Shown here: one piece after another, positions 51,686 to 61,300 of the stretch | How positions within the stretch are numbered: position 1 is the first letter of the stretch | Layout of the letters: each line of letters begins with the position of its first letter | DNA from: Rhodovulum sp. PH10 | GTDB taxonomy: Bacteria; Pseudomonadota; Alphaproteobacteria; Rhizobiales; Xanthobacteraceae | DNA: 64,000 nucleotides | Direction of reading: 5' to 3' | Assembly: GCF_000293785.1 (NCBI RefSeq) | Contig: NZ_AKZI01000025.1 | Location: 1 to 64,000, forward strand | Notes under the pieces: model-generated | The model's input: the letters and a program-made list of their open reading frames with translations, nothing else | Told to the model about the DNA's origin: nothing | Database searches by the model: none | Translations under genes and position numbers: made by a program

Positions 51686-52564
51686 ATGCCCGGTCTCTCG
51701 AACGGCGGTCTCGGTCAAAAGCTGTCGATGCTGGTGATGGGCGTCGCGCTGGTGGTCGCGGTGGCGATCGGCGGCGTCGGCGACGTGATGCTGCGGCGCC
51801 TGGCGAGCGATCTCGATCGCGCCCAACCGCAGCGGCTCGCCGCGCTCGAGCGCTTGGTGAACCAGGGCGGCGCGACGGTCACCCCGGTGATCGGCGGCGA
51901 CGGCCGGGTGGTCGGCATGGTGGTGATGCAGAAGGACGCCGGCCCGGCGGTGATCCCGGCCTCGCTGGTGCCGCAGGGCTCGGTGCAGCGCGCCGCGGTC
52001 GAGGTCGCGCCGCTCGCCGAGACCGGCGACACGATCGCCTCGATGCGCAAGAACCTGCTGTTCGCCAGCCTGCTGGTGCTGGTGGTGGTCGGCGCACTCG
52101 GCATGCAGCTCGCCGGCGGCTTCGTCGAGCCGCTCGGTCGTCTCGCCCGCGCCGCCGACCGTCTGGCATCCGGCGAGACCGACGTCGCGATCACCGCCCG
52201 CGAGCGCACCGACGAGATCGGGCGGCTCGCCCGTGCGACCGCCACCCTGCAGGAGCGGATGGTCGAGCTCGAGCGGCTGAAGGCGGAGCGCGCCACGGCG
52301 CCCGCATCGACCCTCGGCCCGGTGGTCGGCACCTATGCGGAGATGCTCGCCTCGGTCGGTGCGGCCTTGGGGCGCGCCACCGAGCTGCCGGCGCGGTTCG
52401 GCGCGCATCTGGCGCGAGCGGGCTCGCTCGCGGCGTCCGAGGGCAAGCTCGCCGCCGGCGCGGTCGGCCGCGGCATCGGCAAGCTCGCCTCGGTCGGCAC
52501 CGTGGTCACCGACTGGTCGTCGTGGAAGGCGTGGCTGACCGACGAGACCCCTGCCCGCGCGTGA
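51686..52564 (+). CDS. Membrane HAMP-domain protein lacking a signalling domain
   Basis: A 292-residue inner-membrane protein with helices at about 13-33 (LSMLVMGVALVVAVAIGGVG) and 117-139 (LLFASLLVLVVVGALGMQLAGG) enclosing a small periplasmic domain (VTPVIGGDGRVVGMVVMQKDAGPAVIP). It is followed by a HAMP domain (FVEPLGRLARAADRLASGETDVAITARERTDEIGRLARATATLQERM, about 141-190). The remaining 100 residues are alanine-rich and carry no MA chemoreceptor tip, kinase, GGDEF or EAL motif. It looks like the front half of a chemoreceptor, either truncated or a dedicated HAMP module. A CtrA box lies upstream and a terminator stem downstream. Confidence 0.75.
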   Translation: MPGLSNGGLGQKLSMLVMGVALVVAVAIGGVGDVMLRRLASDLDRAQPQRLAALERLVNQGGATVTPVIGGDGRVVGMVVMQKDAGPAVIPASLVPQGSVQRAAVEVAPLAETGDTIASMRKNLLFASLLVLVVVGALGMQLAGGFVEPLGRLARAADRLASGETDVAITARERTDEIGRLARATATLQERMVELERLKAERATAPASTLGPVVGTYAEMLASVGAALGRATELPARFGAHLARAGSLAASEGKLAAGAVGRGIGKLASVGTVVTDWSSWKAWLTDETPARA

Positions 52565-52628
52565 CGCGGTTTCGAGGGTCCCGGCGCGCCGCACGGAAGC
52601 GCTCGCGCAAACGGGCCCCTCTCGCCGA

Positions 52629-52653
52629 TCCTCTTCCCGCACGCGGGGAGAGG
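52629..52653. repeat. Imperfect palindrome CCTCTTCCCGC-N3-CGGGGAGAGG
   Basis: A near-symmetrical CTCTTCCCGC/GCGGGGAGAG element after the HAMP-protein gene. Related CTCTCCCC-type palindromes occur elsewhere in the window (57091-57113), so it may belong to a dispersed intergenic repeat family. Confidence 0.4.
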
Positions 52654-52658
52654 ACGCC

Positions 52659-52683
52659 GCGGCCGGCTCCCCCGGCCGCTTTT
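52659..52683 (+). terminator. Rho-independent terminator after the HAMP-protein gene
   Basis: Perfect 8-bp stem GCGGCCGG (52659-52666) and CCGGCCGC (52672-52679), 5-nt loop, then TTTT (52680-52683) on the plus strand, about 95 bp after the stop codon. Confidence 0.65.
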
Positions 52684-52833
52684 CCCGCCCTCGCGGGACG
52701 CCGAATCTCTCCCCGCCCCACCCGCCTTGCGCCATGACGCCTCTCGCTCCCCGCTTGCGGGGACCAGCGTCGCGCGGCCGAAGCCTGGCGGGTCGAGCCG
52801 CCGAGGCGCCGTCGAGGCGGCGTCGAGACGTCG

Positions 52834-54333
52834 TCAAGAAATCCCGAGTTTTGGCCACAGGGCATCGACGCGGGCGACGAGGTCGGGCGTCGCCTTCAGC
52901 ACCTCGCCCCATTCGCGGTGCGTCTCGGTGCCGATCTTGTTGGTGGCGTCGATCCCGAGCTTTCCGCCGAGCCCCGACTCCGGCGAGGCGAAGTCGAGAT
53001 AGTCGATCGGCGTGCGGTCGATCACCATCAGGTCGCGTGAGGCGTCGGCGCGGGTGGCGATCGCCCAGGCGACGTCGTCCCAGTTCTTCGGGTCGATGTC
53101 GTCGTCCACCACCACGATGGTCTTGGTGTAGGTGAACTGCGGCAGCATCCCCCAAAGGCCCATCATGATGCGCCGGGCGTGGCCGGGATAGCGCTTCCTG
53201 ATCGAGACGATCGCCATCCGGTACGAGCAGGCGTGCGGCGGCAGCCAGACGTCGACGATCTCGGGGAACTGGCGCTTGGCGATCGGCAGAAACAGCTCGT
53301 TGAAGGTGGTGCCGAGCACCGCCGGCTCGTCGGGCGCGCGGCCGGTGAAGGTCGAGACGTAAGTCGGGTCGCGCCGCATGGTGATGGCGGTGACGCGCAT
53401 CACCGGGAACGGCTCCACCGCGTTGTAATACCCGGTATGATCACCGAACGGCCCCTCGGGCGCGGTCTCGGTCGCCGACACGTATCCCTCGATCACGATC
53501 TCGGAGTCGGCCGGCACCAGGAGCGGCACGGTGCGCGCCTTGGCGAGCCGCGGCCGGGCGCCGCGCAACAGCCCCGAGAAGCGGATCTCCGACAAGGATT
53601 CCGGCAGCGGCAGCACGGCGGTCAGCATGGTCGCGGGATCGGCGCCGATCGCGATCGCCACCGGCGTGTCCTTGCCCTGCGCCGCCCACTGCGCGTGGTG
53701 CTTCGCGCCGCCGCGATGGTGCAGCCAGCGCATGATCAGCCGGTCCGGCGCCAGCACCTGCATGCGGTAGATGCCGAGATTGTAGCCGGCGACCGAGGCG
53801 CTGTCGGGCGAGCGGGTGGCGACCACCCCCCAGGTGATCAGCGGCCCCGCCTCGCCCGGCCAGCAGGTCTGAACCGGCAGCGTCTCGAGGCTCGCATCCT
53901 TGCCGAGGAAAACCTCCTGCTGGGCCGGCGCGCGATCGATCACCTCGGCGCGGGTGCGCATCGCGGCCTTCAGGATCGGCAGCCGGGCGATCGCATCGCG
54001 AAGGCCTTCCACCGGCTGCGGCTCGCGCAAGTCCGCCAACACCTCGCCGAGCTCGGCGAGCCGCTCCGGGCGGATGCCGAGGCCGGCGGCGACGCGCTTG
54101 CGGGTGCCGAACAGGTTCACCGCGGCCGGCATGCCGACGATTCTGCCGTCGCCGGCGCGCGGGCGCTCGAACACCAGCACCGGGCCGTCCTTCGCGATCA
54201 CCCGGCGGTGGATCTCCGCCATGTCGTGCACCAGGTCGACCGGCTGCGAGATGCGGCGAACCTCGCCCTCGGCGTCGAGATGACGCAGGAATTCGCGAAG
54301 ATCGTGGAACGGGGGGAAATCACGAATGGGCAC
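52834..54333 (-). CDS. ubiD: UbiD-family 4-hydroxy-3-polyprenylbenzoate decarboxylase
   Basis: A 499-residue prenylated-FMN-dependent decarboxylase that removes the carboxyl group from 3-polyprenyl-4-hydroxybenzoate in ubiquinone synthesis. Typical pieces: FHDLREFLRHLDAEGEVRRI, VNLFGTRKRVAAGLGI, TCWPGEAGPLITWGVVATRSPD, NLGIYRMQVLAPDRLIMRWLHHRGGA, PEGPFGDHTGYYNAVEPFPVMRVTAITMRRDP, FLPIAKRQFPEIVDVWLPPHACSYRMAIVSI and DDDIDPKNWDDVAWAIATR. It needs the cofactor maker UbiX, which is not in the window. It is divergent from ubiT-ubiU-ubiV with about 100 bp between them, forming one functional locus. Confidence 0.95.
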   Translation of the reverse strand: MPIRDFPPFHDLREFLRHLDAEGEVRRISQPVDLVHDMAEIHRRVIAKDGPVLVFERPRAGDGRIVGMPAAVNLFGTRKRVAAGLGIRPERLAELGEVLADLREPQPVEGLRDAIARLPILKAAMRTRAEVIDRAPAQQEVFLGKDASLETLPVQTCWPGEAGPLITWGVVATRSPDSASVAGYNLGIYRMQVLAPDRLIMRWLHHRGGAKHHAQWAAQGKDTPVAIAIGADPATMLTAVLPLPESLSEIRFSGLLRGARPRLAKARTVPLLVPADSEIVIEGYVSATETAPEGPFGDHTGYYNAVEPFPVMRVTAITMRRDPTYVSTFTGRAPDEPAVLGTTFNELFLPIAKRQFPEIVDVWLPPHACSYRMAIVSIRKRYPGHARRIMMGLWGMLPQFTYTKTIVVVDDDIDPKNWDDVAWAIATRADASRDLMVIDRTPIDYLDFASPESGLGGKLGIDATNKIGTETHREWGEVLKATPDLVARVDALWPKLGIS

Positions 54334-54385
54334 GGCAATTCCTTCGCAGTCCGGGTCATCAACGGCGCTGGTGTGTCAAGCGTCC

Positions 54386-54399
54386 TTGATATAGGACAA
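54386..54399. promoter_or_regulatory. FixK/FNR-like box before ubiT
   Basis: TTGATATAGGACAA fits the FNR/FixK palindrome TTGA-N6-TCAA with one mismatch in the eight core bases. It lies 37 bp before the ubiT start and 52 bp before the divergent ubiD start, a position from which it could control either. Oxygen-responsive control would fit an oxygen-independent ubiquinone pathway. Confidence 0.5.
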
Positions 54400-54436
54400 A
54401 GCCGTACCCGATCTCCGGCGATAAGTACCAGCTTCC

Positions 54437-54991
54437 ATGTCGAGCCAATCCGCTACCGTTCCGGAACTCCCGGCCGCCCTGTCGCTCGGTCTGCGGCCGT
54501 TGCCGCTCGCGCCGTTGTCGATGGCCCTGAAAATCCTGGTCCGCTCCGCCGTGCACCGCCACCCGGCGATGTTCGCGCGTCTGGGTGACCAAGCCGGCAA
54601 GCGCTTCGTGATCGATCCGACCGACCTGCCGTTCGTCGTGGTGATGACGCCGCGGCTGGACGACCCGGAGATCGAGGCGGTGCGCCGCGGCGAGGAGCCG
54701 GCCGCCGATGCCCGCATCGCCGGGCCGCTGGCCGGCCTGGTCGGCCTCGTTCACGGCAATTACGACGGCGACGCGCTGTTCTTCTCGCGCGACCTCTCGG
54801 TCGAGGGCGACATGTCGGCGGTGGTGGCGCTGCGCAACGCGCTGGACGACGCCGAGATCGACCTCGTCGCCGAGGCCGCCGCGGTGCTCGGGCCGCTGGC
54901 GAACCCGGCCGAGCGGGTCGGCCGGATCGCCGCCGGCGTCGCCGAGCGCATCACCGGCATCGCCTTCGCGCGCACACGGAGCGAACCATGA
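54437..54991 (+). CDS. ubiT: UbiT-like SCP2-domain lipid-binding accessory protein
   Basis: A 184-residue protein with a sterol-carrier-type (SCP2) fold: FVIDPTDLPFVVVMTPRLDDPEIEAV, PLAGLVGLVHGNYDGDALFFSRDLSVEGDMSAVVALRNALDDAEI. The latter part is the family's most recognisable block. UbiT presents hydrophobic ubiquinone intermediates to the enzymes of the anaerobic pathway. Its stop overlaps the ubiU start by 4 bp. Position in a ubiT-ubiU-ubiV operon beside ubiD strongly supports the assignment. Confidence 0.9.
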   Translation: MSSQSATVPELPAALSLGLRPLPLAPLSMALKILVRSAVHRHPAMFARLGDQAGKRFVIDPTDLPFVVVMTPRLDDPEIEAVRRGEEPAADARIAGPLAGLVGLVHGNYDGDALFFSRDLSVEGDMSAVVALRNALDDAEIDLVAEAAAVLGPLANPAERVGRIAAGVAERITGIAFARTRSEP

Positions 54992-56037
54992 CCGCAGCCA
55001 CCCTCGCCTCGCCCGCTCCCGCCGCCAACACTCCCGCGCCGCGGCCGTGGACGAAAAAGCTCGAGCTGGTGTGCCCGGCCGGCACCCCCGCGGCGATGCG
55101 CGCGGCGATCGAGGCCGGCGCCGACTCGGTCTATTGCGGCTTCGCCGACGAGACCAATGCCCGCAACTTTCCGGGCCTCAATTTCAGCCCGACCGAGATG
55201 GCCGACGCCATCGCCTATGCCCACAAGCGCAACGTGAAGGTGCTGGTCGCCGTCAACACGTTTCCGCGCGCCGGTTCCCCGGGCTCGTGGCACAAGGCGA
55301 TCGACACCATCGCGGCGGCGGGCGGCGACGCCGCGATCGTCGCCGATATCGGCCTCCTGGACTACGCCTGCGAGAAGCATCCGAAACTGCGGCTGCATCT
55401 CTCGGTGCAGGCGGCGGCGGCGAGCGCCGACTCGATCCGCTATTATGTCGAGCGCTTCGGCGTGAAGCGCGTGGTGCTGCCGCGCGTGCTGACCGTCGCC
55501 GAGATCGCCGCGCTCAACAAGGAGATCCCCTGCGAGACCGAGGTGTTCGTGTTCGGCGGCCTGTGCGTGATGGCGGAAGGGCGCTGCTCGCTCTCCTCCT
55601 ACGCCACCGGCTGCTCGCCCAACATGAACGGCGTCTGTTCGCCGCCGAGCCACGTCGCCTATCACCAGGAAGGCGGCGCCTTCTCCTCGCGGCTCGGCGA
55701 GTTCCTGATCAACAAGGTGCCCGCCGGCGTGCCGATGCCCTACCCGACGCTGTGCAAGGGCCGCTTCACCGCCAATGGCGAGACCTCGCACATCTTCGAG
55801 GACCCGGCGAGCCTCGACGCGAGCCTCCTGATCCCGCCGCTCGCCGAGGCCGGCGTCACCGCGCTGAAGATCGAGGGCCGGCAAAGAAGCCGCAGCTACA
55901 CCGACGCGGTGGTGCGGGCGCTTCGCGCCGCGGTCGATGCGCATGCACGTGGCAAGCCGATCGACAGCCGCGCGCTGATGTCGCTGTCGGAAGGCGCCAC
56001 CACCACCCGCGGCGCCTATCAGAAGACGTGGCGCTGA
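54988..56037 (+). CDS. ubiU: Oxygen-independent ubiquinone hydroxylase subunit UbiU (U32 family)
   Basis: A 349-residue peptidase-U32-like protein that, with UbiV, hydroxylates the ubiquinone ring without O2. Motifs: KLELVCPAGTPAAMRAAIEAGADSVYCGFADETNARNFPGLNF, the [4Fe-4S] cysteines clustered in GGLCVMAEGRCSLSSYATGCSPNMNGVCSPP, LCKGRFTANG and ALKIEGRQRSRSYTDAVVRALRAAVD. An N-terminal alanine/proline-rich leader of about 20 residues is extra. It overlaps ubiT and is followed after 65 bp by ubiV. Confidence 0.94.
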   Translation: MTAATLASPAPAANTPAPRPWTKKLELVCPAGTPAAMRAAIEAGADSVYCGFADETNARNFPGLNFSPTEMADAIAYAHKRNVKVLVAVNTFPRAGSPGSWHKAIDTIAAAGGDAAIVADIGLLDYACEKHPKLRLHLSVQAAAASADSIRYYVERFGVKRVVLPRVLTVAEIAALNKEIPCETEVFVFGGLCVMAEGRCSLSSYATGCSPNMNGVCSPPSHVAYHQEGGAFSSRLGEFLINKVPAGVPMPYPTLCKGRFTANGETSHIFEDPASLDASLLIPPLAEAGVTALKIEGRQRSRSYTDAVVRALRAAVDAHARGKPIDSRALMSLSEGATTTRGAYQKTWR

Positions 56038-56102
56038 GTTTTTTTTAGCGCTGAAGACCGACGAGCCCGGTGACGAAAGACAGCGGGCGGACGGAGACGA
56101 CG

Positions 56103-57023
56103 ATGTCCGATGACGCGACGCGGCCGACCCTCACGCTCGGCACCGTGCTGTTCAACTGGCCGGCCGACCGGCTGCGCGACTTCTACGCCCGCATCGCCGA
56201 CGAGGCGCCGGTCGAGCGGGTGTGCGTCGGCGAGGCGGTGTGCTCCAAGCGTCTGCCGTTCTACGACGAGGTGCTGCCGGACATCGTCGAGCGCCTGAAG
56301 GCGTCCGGCAAGACCGTGATCCTGTCGTCGCTGATGCTGCCGACGCTGCCGCGCGAGCGGGCGATGATCGACGGGCTGGTGGCGACCGACGGCGTGCTGG
56401 TCGAAGGCAACGACATCTCGACCTTCTCGAAGCTCGCCGGCAAGCCGCACGCGATCGGCCCGTTCATCAATGTCTACAACGAGGGCACGCTCGCCTTCCT
56501 GGAGAAGCAGGGCGCGGTGCACGTCGCGCTGCCGCCCGAGATGCCGCTCACCGCGATGGCGGCACTCGCGCCGCATGCGAAAACCGCGACGCTCGAGGCG
56601 TGGGCGTTCGGCCGCGCGCCGCTCGCGATCTCCGCGCGCTGCTATCACGCCCGCATCCACGGCGTCTCGAAGGATTCGTGTCAGTTCGTCTGCAACCAGG
56701 ACCTCGACGGCCTGCCGGTCGACACGCTCGAAGGCCGGCCGTTCCTCGCCGTCAACGGCGTGCAGACGCTGTCGGACGCCTATGTCAACCTGATCGGCGA
56801 TCTGCGCGGGCTTTGCGCGCGAGGAATCGGGTCGTTCCGGCTGTCGCCGCACACCTGCGACATGGTGGCGGTGGCGCAGGCGTTCCGCGACGTTTTGGAC
56901 GGCGCCTGTGATCCCGCCGAGGGCGAGCGCCGGATCGCCGCGCTCTTGCCGCAGGCCCGCTTCGCCAACGGCTTCGTGCACGGCAAGCCCGGCCACCAGC
57001 GGATCGCCGTCGCCGCCGAATGA
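56103..57023 (+). CDS. ubiV: Oxygen-independent ubiquinone hydroxylase subunit UbiV (U32 family)
   Basis: A 306-residue U32-family partner of UbiU. Seen: LTLGTVLFNWPADRLRDFYARIADEAPVERVCVGEAVCSKRLPFY, VEGNDISTFSKLAGKPHAIGPFINVYNEGTLAFL, LPPEMPLTAMAAL, and the cysteines C-x-n in ISARCYHARIHGVSKDSCQFVCNQD that with the N-terminal one could hold a [4Fe-4S] cluster. The ATG at 56103 follows a GGAG motif; an upstream ATG-less extension to 56070 is less likely. A run of eight T separates it from ubiU. Confidence 0.94.
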   Translation: MSDDATRPTLTLGTVLFNWPADRLRDFYARIADEAPVERVCVGEAVCSKRLPFYDEVLPDIVERLKASGKTVILSSLMLPTLPRERAMIDGLVATDGVLVEGNDISTFSKLAGKPHAIGPFINVYNEGTLAFLEKQGAVHVALPPEMPLTAMAALAPHAKTATLEAWAFGRAPLAISARCYHARIHGVSKDSCQFVCNQDLDGLPVDTLEGRPFLAVNGVQTLSDAYVNLIGDLRGLCARGIGSFRLSPHTCDMVAVAQAFRDVLDGACDPAEGERRIAALLPQARFANGFVHGKPGHQRIAVAAE

Positions 57024-57090
57024 ATTTGGGGACCTCGTCCCCCGCCTCCCCTCCCCGACCGGCACGTGCGTCCAGACGCTCGAGAGCGCT

Positions 57091-57113
57091 CACCTCTCCC
57101 GAGGGGAGAGGTG
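57091..57113. repeat. Perfect hairpin CACCTCTCCC-N3-GGGAGAGGTG
   Basis: Ten-bp perfect arms with a 3-nt loop between the convergent ubiV and livF genes. No T-run follows on either strand. It belongs to the class of intergenic palindromes common in Hyphomicrobiales and may act as a bidirectional RNA 3' end structure. Confidence 0.6.
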
Positions 57114-57159
57114 GAAACCGCGCCGTGATCGAGGTCTCGGGCCGATCGTCCGGAACAAA

Positions 57160-57920
<761 letters not shown>

Positions 57921-57924
<4 letters not shown>

Positions 57925-58688
57925 ACCTGCTCCTCGCCGAGATAGGCTTCGACCACTTTCGGATTGCCCTTGATGTCCTCGGGCAGGCCTTGCGCGATGA
58001 CGCGTCCGCCGGCCAGCACGGTGATGCGGTCGGCGAGCGAGAAGACGACGTGCATGTCGTGCTCGATGATCACGATCGTCATGCCGGCGTCCTTGAACTG
58101 CCGGAGAATCTCGATCGTCGCGTTGGTGTCGGCGCGCGCCATGCCGGCGGTCGGCTCGTCGAGCAGCAACAGCTTCGGCTCCTGCACGACGCTCATCACC
58201 AGCTCGAGCCGCCGCTTGTCGCCACGCGACAGGGCGCCGGCGATGTGGTGGAGATGGTCGCCGAGGCCGAGCTTCTCCAGCGCTGCCCCGGCGGTGCGGC
58301 CGATGTCGCTCTGCTGATCGAAGCGCGTGACGAAGCGCGGCCTGAACGCCCCGTCGCGGTGCGACAGGATCGCCATCATCACGTTCTCGATCACCGTGAG
58401 ATCGCCGAAAATCTCGGGCGTCTGAAACACGCGGGCGACGCCGAGCTGGTTGATCTCGTGCGGCCGCCGGCCGGTCAGCTCGGTGCCGGCGAGCAGAACT
58501 TTTCCGCGCGACGGCTCGAGCCCGCCGATGCAGACATTGAGCAGCGTCGATTTCCCGGCGCCGTTCGGGCCGATGATCGCGTGCGTCTCGCCCTCGCGAA
58601 TGTCGAGATTGACGTTGCTCAGCGCGAGCAGGCCGGCAAAGGTCTTCGAGACGTTGTCGATGTGGAGAACGATCGGGCTGGTGCTCAT
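57921..58688 (-). CDS. livG: Branched-chain amino-acid type ABC transporter, ATP-binding protein LivG
   Basis: A 255-residue ATPase with Walker [14 protein letters not shown]-loop [20 protein letters not shown], signature-like segment [13 protein letters not shown], Walker [13 protein letters not shown] and H-loop [13 protein letters not shown]. The ABC signature reads LSRGD instead of LSGG/LSYG, a deviation also seen in other LivG proteins. It overlaps livM by 4 bp and livF by 4 bp. Works with LivF on the LivHM channel. Confidence 0.93.
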
Positions 58689-59950
58689 GACGTCGCCGCC
58701 TTCATCTCGGAGCTCTTCACCGGCTTCTGCGGCTCGCCCGCGTGGGTCTCGCCCTTCGGCGCCTCTTTTCTGGCGGGAGCGCTGCCGTCCTCGGGCGGCA
58801 TCTCGTCGATCGCGCGCTCGCCGATCACGTCGCGCTGCGGCGAGTCGCCGAGCGATTTGACGATCGGCGTGCGCTTGAGCCGGCCGAGCCGCATGATGCC
58901 TTCCATGATGCCGCCGGGCAGGAAGATCACCACGCCCATGAACAACAGGCCGAGCGTGAGCGCCCAGCCCTCGCCGACGAACAGTCCGAGCCCGTGGACG
59001 ACCCATTCGCGCACGCCGTCCGGCAGGAACGAGAAGGTGACGTCGAGCTGGTGCGCGTTGTAGGCGGAGAAGATGTTCTCGAAATACTTGATCAGGCCGG
59101 TACCGAGCACCGGTCCGAGCAGGGTGCCGGCGCCGCCGAGAATGGTCATCAGCACCACCTCGCCGGAGGCGGTCCACTGCATGCGCTCGGCGCCGGCGAG
59201 CGGGTCGGTGGCGGCGAGCAGCGAGCCGGCGAGGCCGGCATACATGCCCGAGATCACGAAGGCGGTGAGCAGGAACGGCCTCGTGTTGTAGCCGGTGTAG
59301 CCCATCCGCTTCTGATTGGACTTGATGGCGCGCAGCGTCATGCCGAACGGCGAGCGGAAGATCGCGATCGAGATCGCGAAGGCGATCACCAGAATGGCGC
59401 CGGAGACGTAATAGCCGGTCCAGCCGGTCATCTCGAGCCCGGCGAGCGACGGCGTGAAGCCGGTGCGGCCGAGCGCGGCGTCGAGAACGCGCGGGTCGTC
59501 GCGCAGCACGCGCAGGCCGGTCTCGCCATTGGTGATCGGCGTGAGCACGGAATACGCCATGTTGTAGCACATCTGCGCGAAAGCGAGCGTCAGGATCGAG
59601 AAGTAGATGCCGGAGCGACGCAGGCTGACGAAGCCGATCACCAGCGCCAACAGGCCCGACAGCACCACCGAGGCGAGGACCGCCGGCAGCAGATCCATCG
59701 AGATCAGCTTGAACGACCATACCGCGGCGTAGGAGCCGACGCCGAGAAAGGCGGCGTGGCCGAACGAGAGGTAGCCGGTGAGCCCGAACAGGATGTTGAA
59801 GCCGACGGCGAAGATTCCGTAGATCACGAACTTGTCGAGCAGGTCCGGATAGCCGGCGCCGATCGGCGCCAGGATCACCGGACCGGCCGCGACCGCCGCC
59901 GCGAAGCACAGGAGCAGGATCAGATCGGCGAGCTTGGTGGTGGGCTTCAT
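58685..59950 (-). CDS. livM: Branched-chain amino-acid type ABC transporter, permease LivM
   Basis: A 421-residue permease with about nine to ten membrane segments, including [55 protein letters not shown], the characteristic cytoplasmic loop [23 protein letters not shown] and [18 protein letters not shown]. About 75 C-terminal residues beyond the last helix form a charged cytoplasmic tail ([17 protein letters not shown]), longer than typical LivM. The ATG at 59950 gives a normal N-terminus. It overlaps livG and lies 4 bp after livH. Confidence 0.93.
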   Translation of the reverse strand: MKPTTKLADLILLLCFAAAVAAGPVILAPIGAGYPDLLDKFVIYGIFAVGFNILFGLTGYLSFGHAAFLGVGSYAAVWSFKLISMDLLPAVLASVVLSGLLALVIGFVSLRRSGIYFSILTLAFAQMCYNMAYSVLTPITNGETGLRVLRDDPRVLDAALGRTGFTPSLAGLEMTGWTGYYVSGAILVIAFAISIAIFRSPFGMTLRAIKSNQKRMGYTGYNTRPFLLTAFVISGMYAGLAGSLLAATDPLAGAERMQWTASGEVVLMTILGGAGTLLGPVLGTGLIKYFENIFSAYNAHQLDVTFSFLPDGVREWVVHGLGLFVGEGWALTLGLLFMGVVIFLPGGIMEGIMRLGRLKRTPIVKSLGDSPQRDVIGERAIDEMPPEDGSAPARKEAPKGETHAGEPQKPVKSSEMKAATS

Positions 59951-59954
59951 GGCG

Positions 59955-60962
59955 TCAGCTCTCCATCACGCCCTTGCGCCCCATCAGGCCGCGCGGGCGG
60001 ACCAGCAGGACGACGACGGCCACCAGATAGATGATGATCTGGTCGATACCGGGAATCAGCGACTTGATCTCGTTCATCGAGGCGAAGGACTGGACGATGC
60101 CGAGCAGAAAGCCCGCCAGCACCGCACCCGGTAGCGAGCCCATGCCGCCGACCACGACGACGACGAAGGACAGCACCAGAAAATCCATGCCCATGTGATA
60201 ATCGGGCGGCACGATCGGCGTGTACATCACGCCGGCGAGCCCGGCGACGATCGCGGCGATGCCGAACACGATGGTGAAGCGGCGCTCGACATTGATGCCG
60301 AGCAGGCCGACCGTCTCGCGGTCCTGCATGCCGGCGCGCACCACCATGCCGAAGGTGGTGAGCTGGAGAAAGGCGAACACCGCGCCGATCACCAGGAGCG
60401 AGAACACCAGATAGACCATGCGCCAATAGGGATAGACGATGGCGTCGGTGATCGCGAGGCTACCCGAAGCGATCGCGGGCGCGGCCTGCGGAATGGAGTT
60501 GGCGCCAAAAATCTGCTTGACGATCTCCTGCAGCACGATCGCGAGGCCGAAGGTGACGAGGATCTGGTCGGCGTGCGGGCGCTTGTAGAAGAAGCGGATC
60601 AGGCCGCGCTCCAGCGCGACTCCGATCAGCAGCATCACCGGGATGGCGATCAGGATCGACACCGGCACCGAGTAATCGATCAGCACGCGGCCCCAGTCGC
60701 CCAGCATGTCCTGGACATAGGGTGTGCGGATCTCGAGCGGCGTACCCCACGGCGTCGTCCGGGTGGGATCGATCTTGACGGTCTCGAGCGTGAGCAGCTT
60801 CTGTAACGTCACCGCGCAGAACGCGCCGAGCATGAACAGCGCGCCGTGTGCGAAATTGACGACCCCGAGCGTGCCGAAGGCCAGCGTCAGGCCGAGCGCG
60901 ATGAGCGCATAGGCGGCCCCTTTGTCGAGGCCGTTCATGATTTGAAGTATGATTGCGTCCAT
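59955..60962 (-). CDS. livH: Branched-chain amino-acid type ABC transporter, permease LivH
   Basis: A 335-residue permease: [122 protein letters not shown]. An insertion between the first helices ([22 protein letters not shown]) makes it slightly longer than the E. coli protein. It is the first gene of livHMGF; the ATG at 60962 gives a short canonical N-terminus. A gap of about 340 bp separates it from the binding-protein gene. Confidence 0.93.
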   Translation of the reverse strand: MDAIILQIMNGLDKGAAYALIALGLTLAFGTLGVVNFAHGALFMLGAFCAVTLQKLLTLETVKIDPTRTTPWGTPLEIRTPYVQDMLGDWGRVLIDYSVPVSILIAIPVMLLIGVALERGLIRFFYKRPHADQILVTFGLAIVLQEIVKQIFGANSIPQAAPAIASGSLAITDAIVYPYWRMVYLVFSLLVIGAVFAFLQLTTFGMVVRAGMQDRETVGLLGINVERRFTIVFGIAAIVAGLAGVMYTPIVPPDYHMGMDFLVLSFVVVVVGGMGSLPGAVLAGFLLGIVQSFASMNEIKSLIPGIDQIIIYLVAVVVLLVRPRGLMGRKGVMES

Positions 60963-61300
60963 TCGCCGCTCACCTTCCATGCCGACGAGGGGCGGGCGCG
61001 CGGCCCGCCTGTGATACTTGTCATGAAAATCACGTCGCCGGCGGATCGCCGTGGCGCACCGGTGACCTCGCCCTTCCGCGCCCGAACGCGCGGGAGCAGA
61101 GGCGGGACGCACGGGACGGGTGCGGGACGAAAGCGGCGACGGCGAGAGGCGGCGCCCACCGAAGGCACCGCCTCGCGAGCCGGCACCGTCACGAACCGGC
61201 GAAACGCGCCGGTCCGGCCACTCCTGCCCGCCCGCCGCCCGCGCGACCCGTCACACCGGCACCGGGCGCGACGACACGCACCCGGACCGGCGACGACGCA
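60963..61300. other. 338-bp gap between the binding-protein gene and livH
   Basis: No gene is supported. It contains a 5-bp inverted pair GTGAT...ATCAC near 61012-61034 but no strong terminator stem with a T-run. It may hold a processing or attenuation point that makes more binding protein than permease, and possibly a second promoter for livHMGF. Confidence 0.4.
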
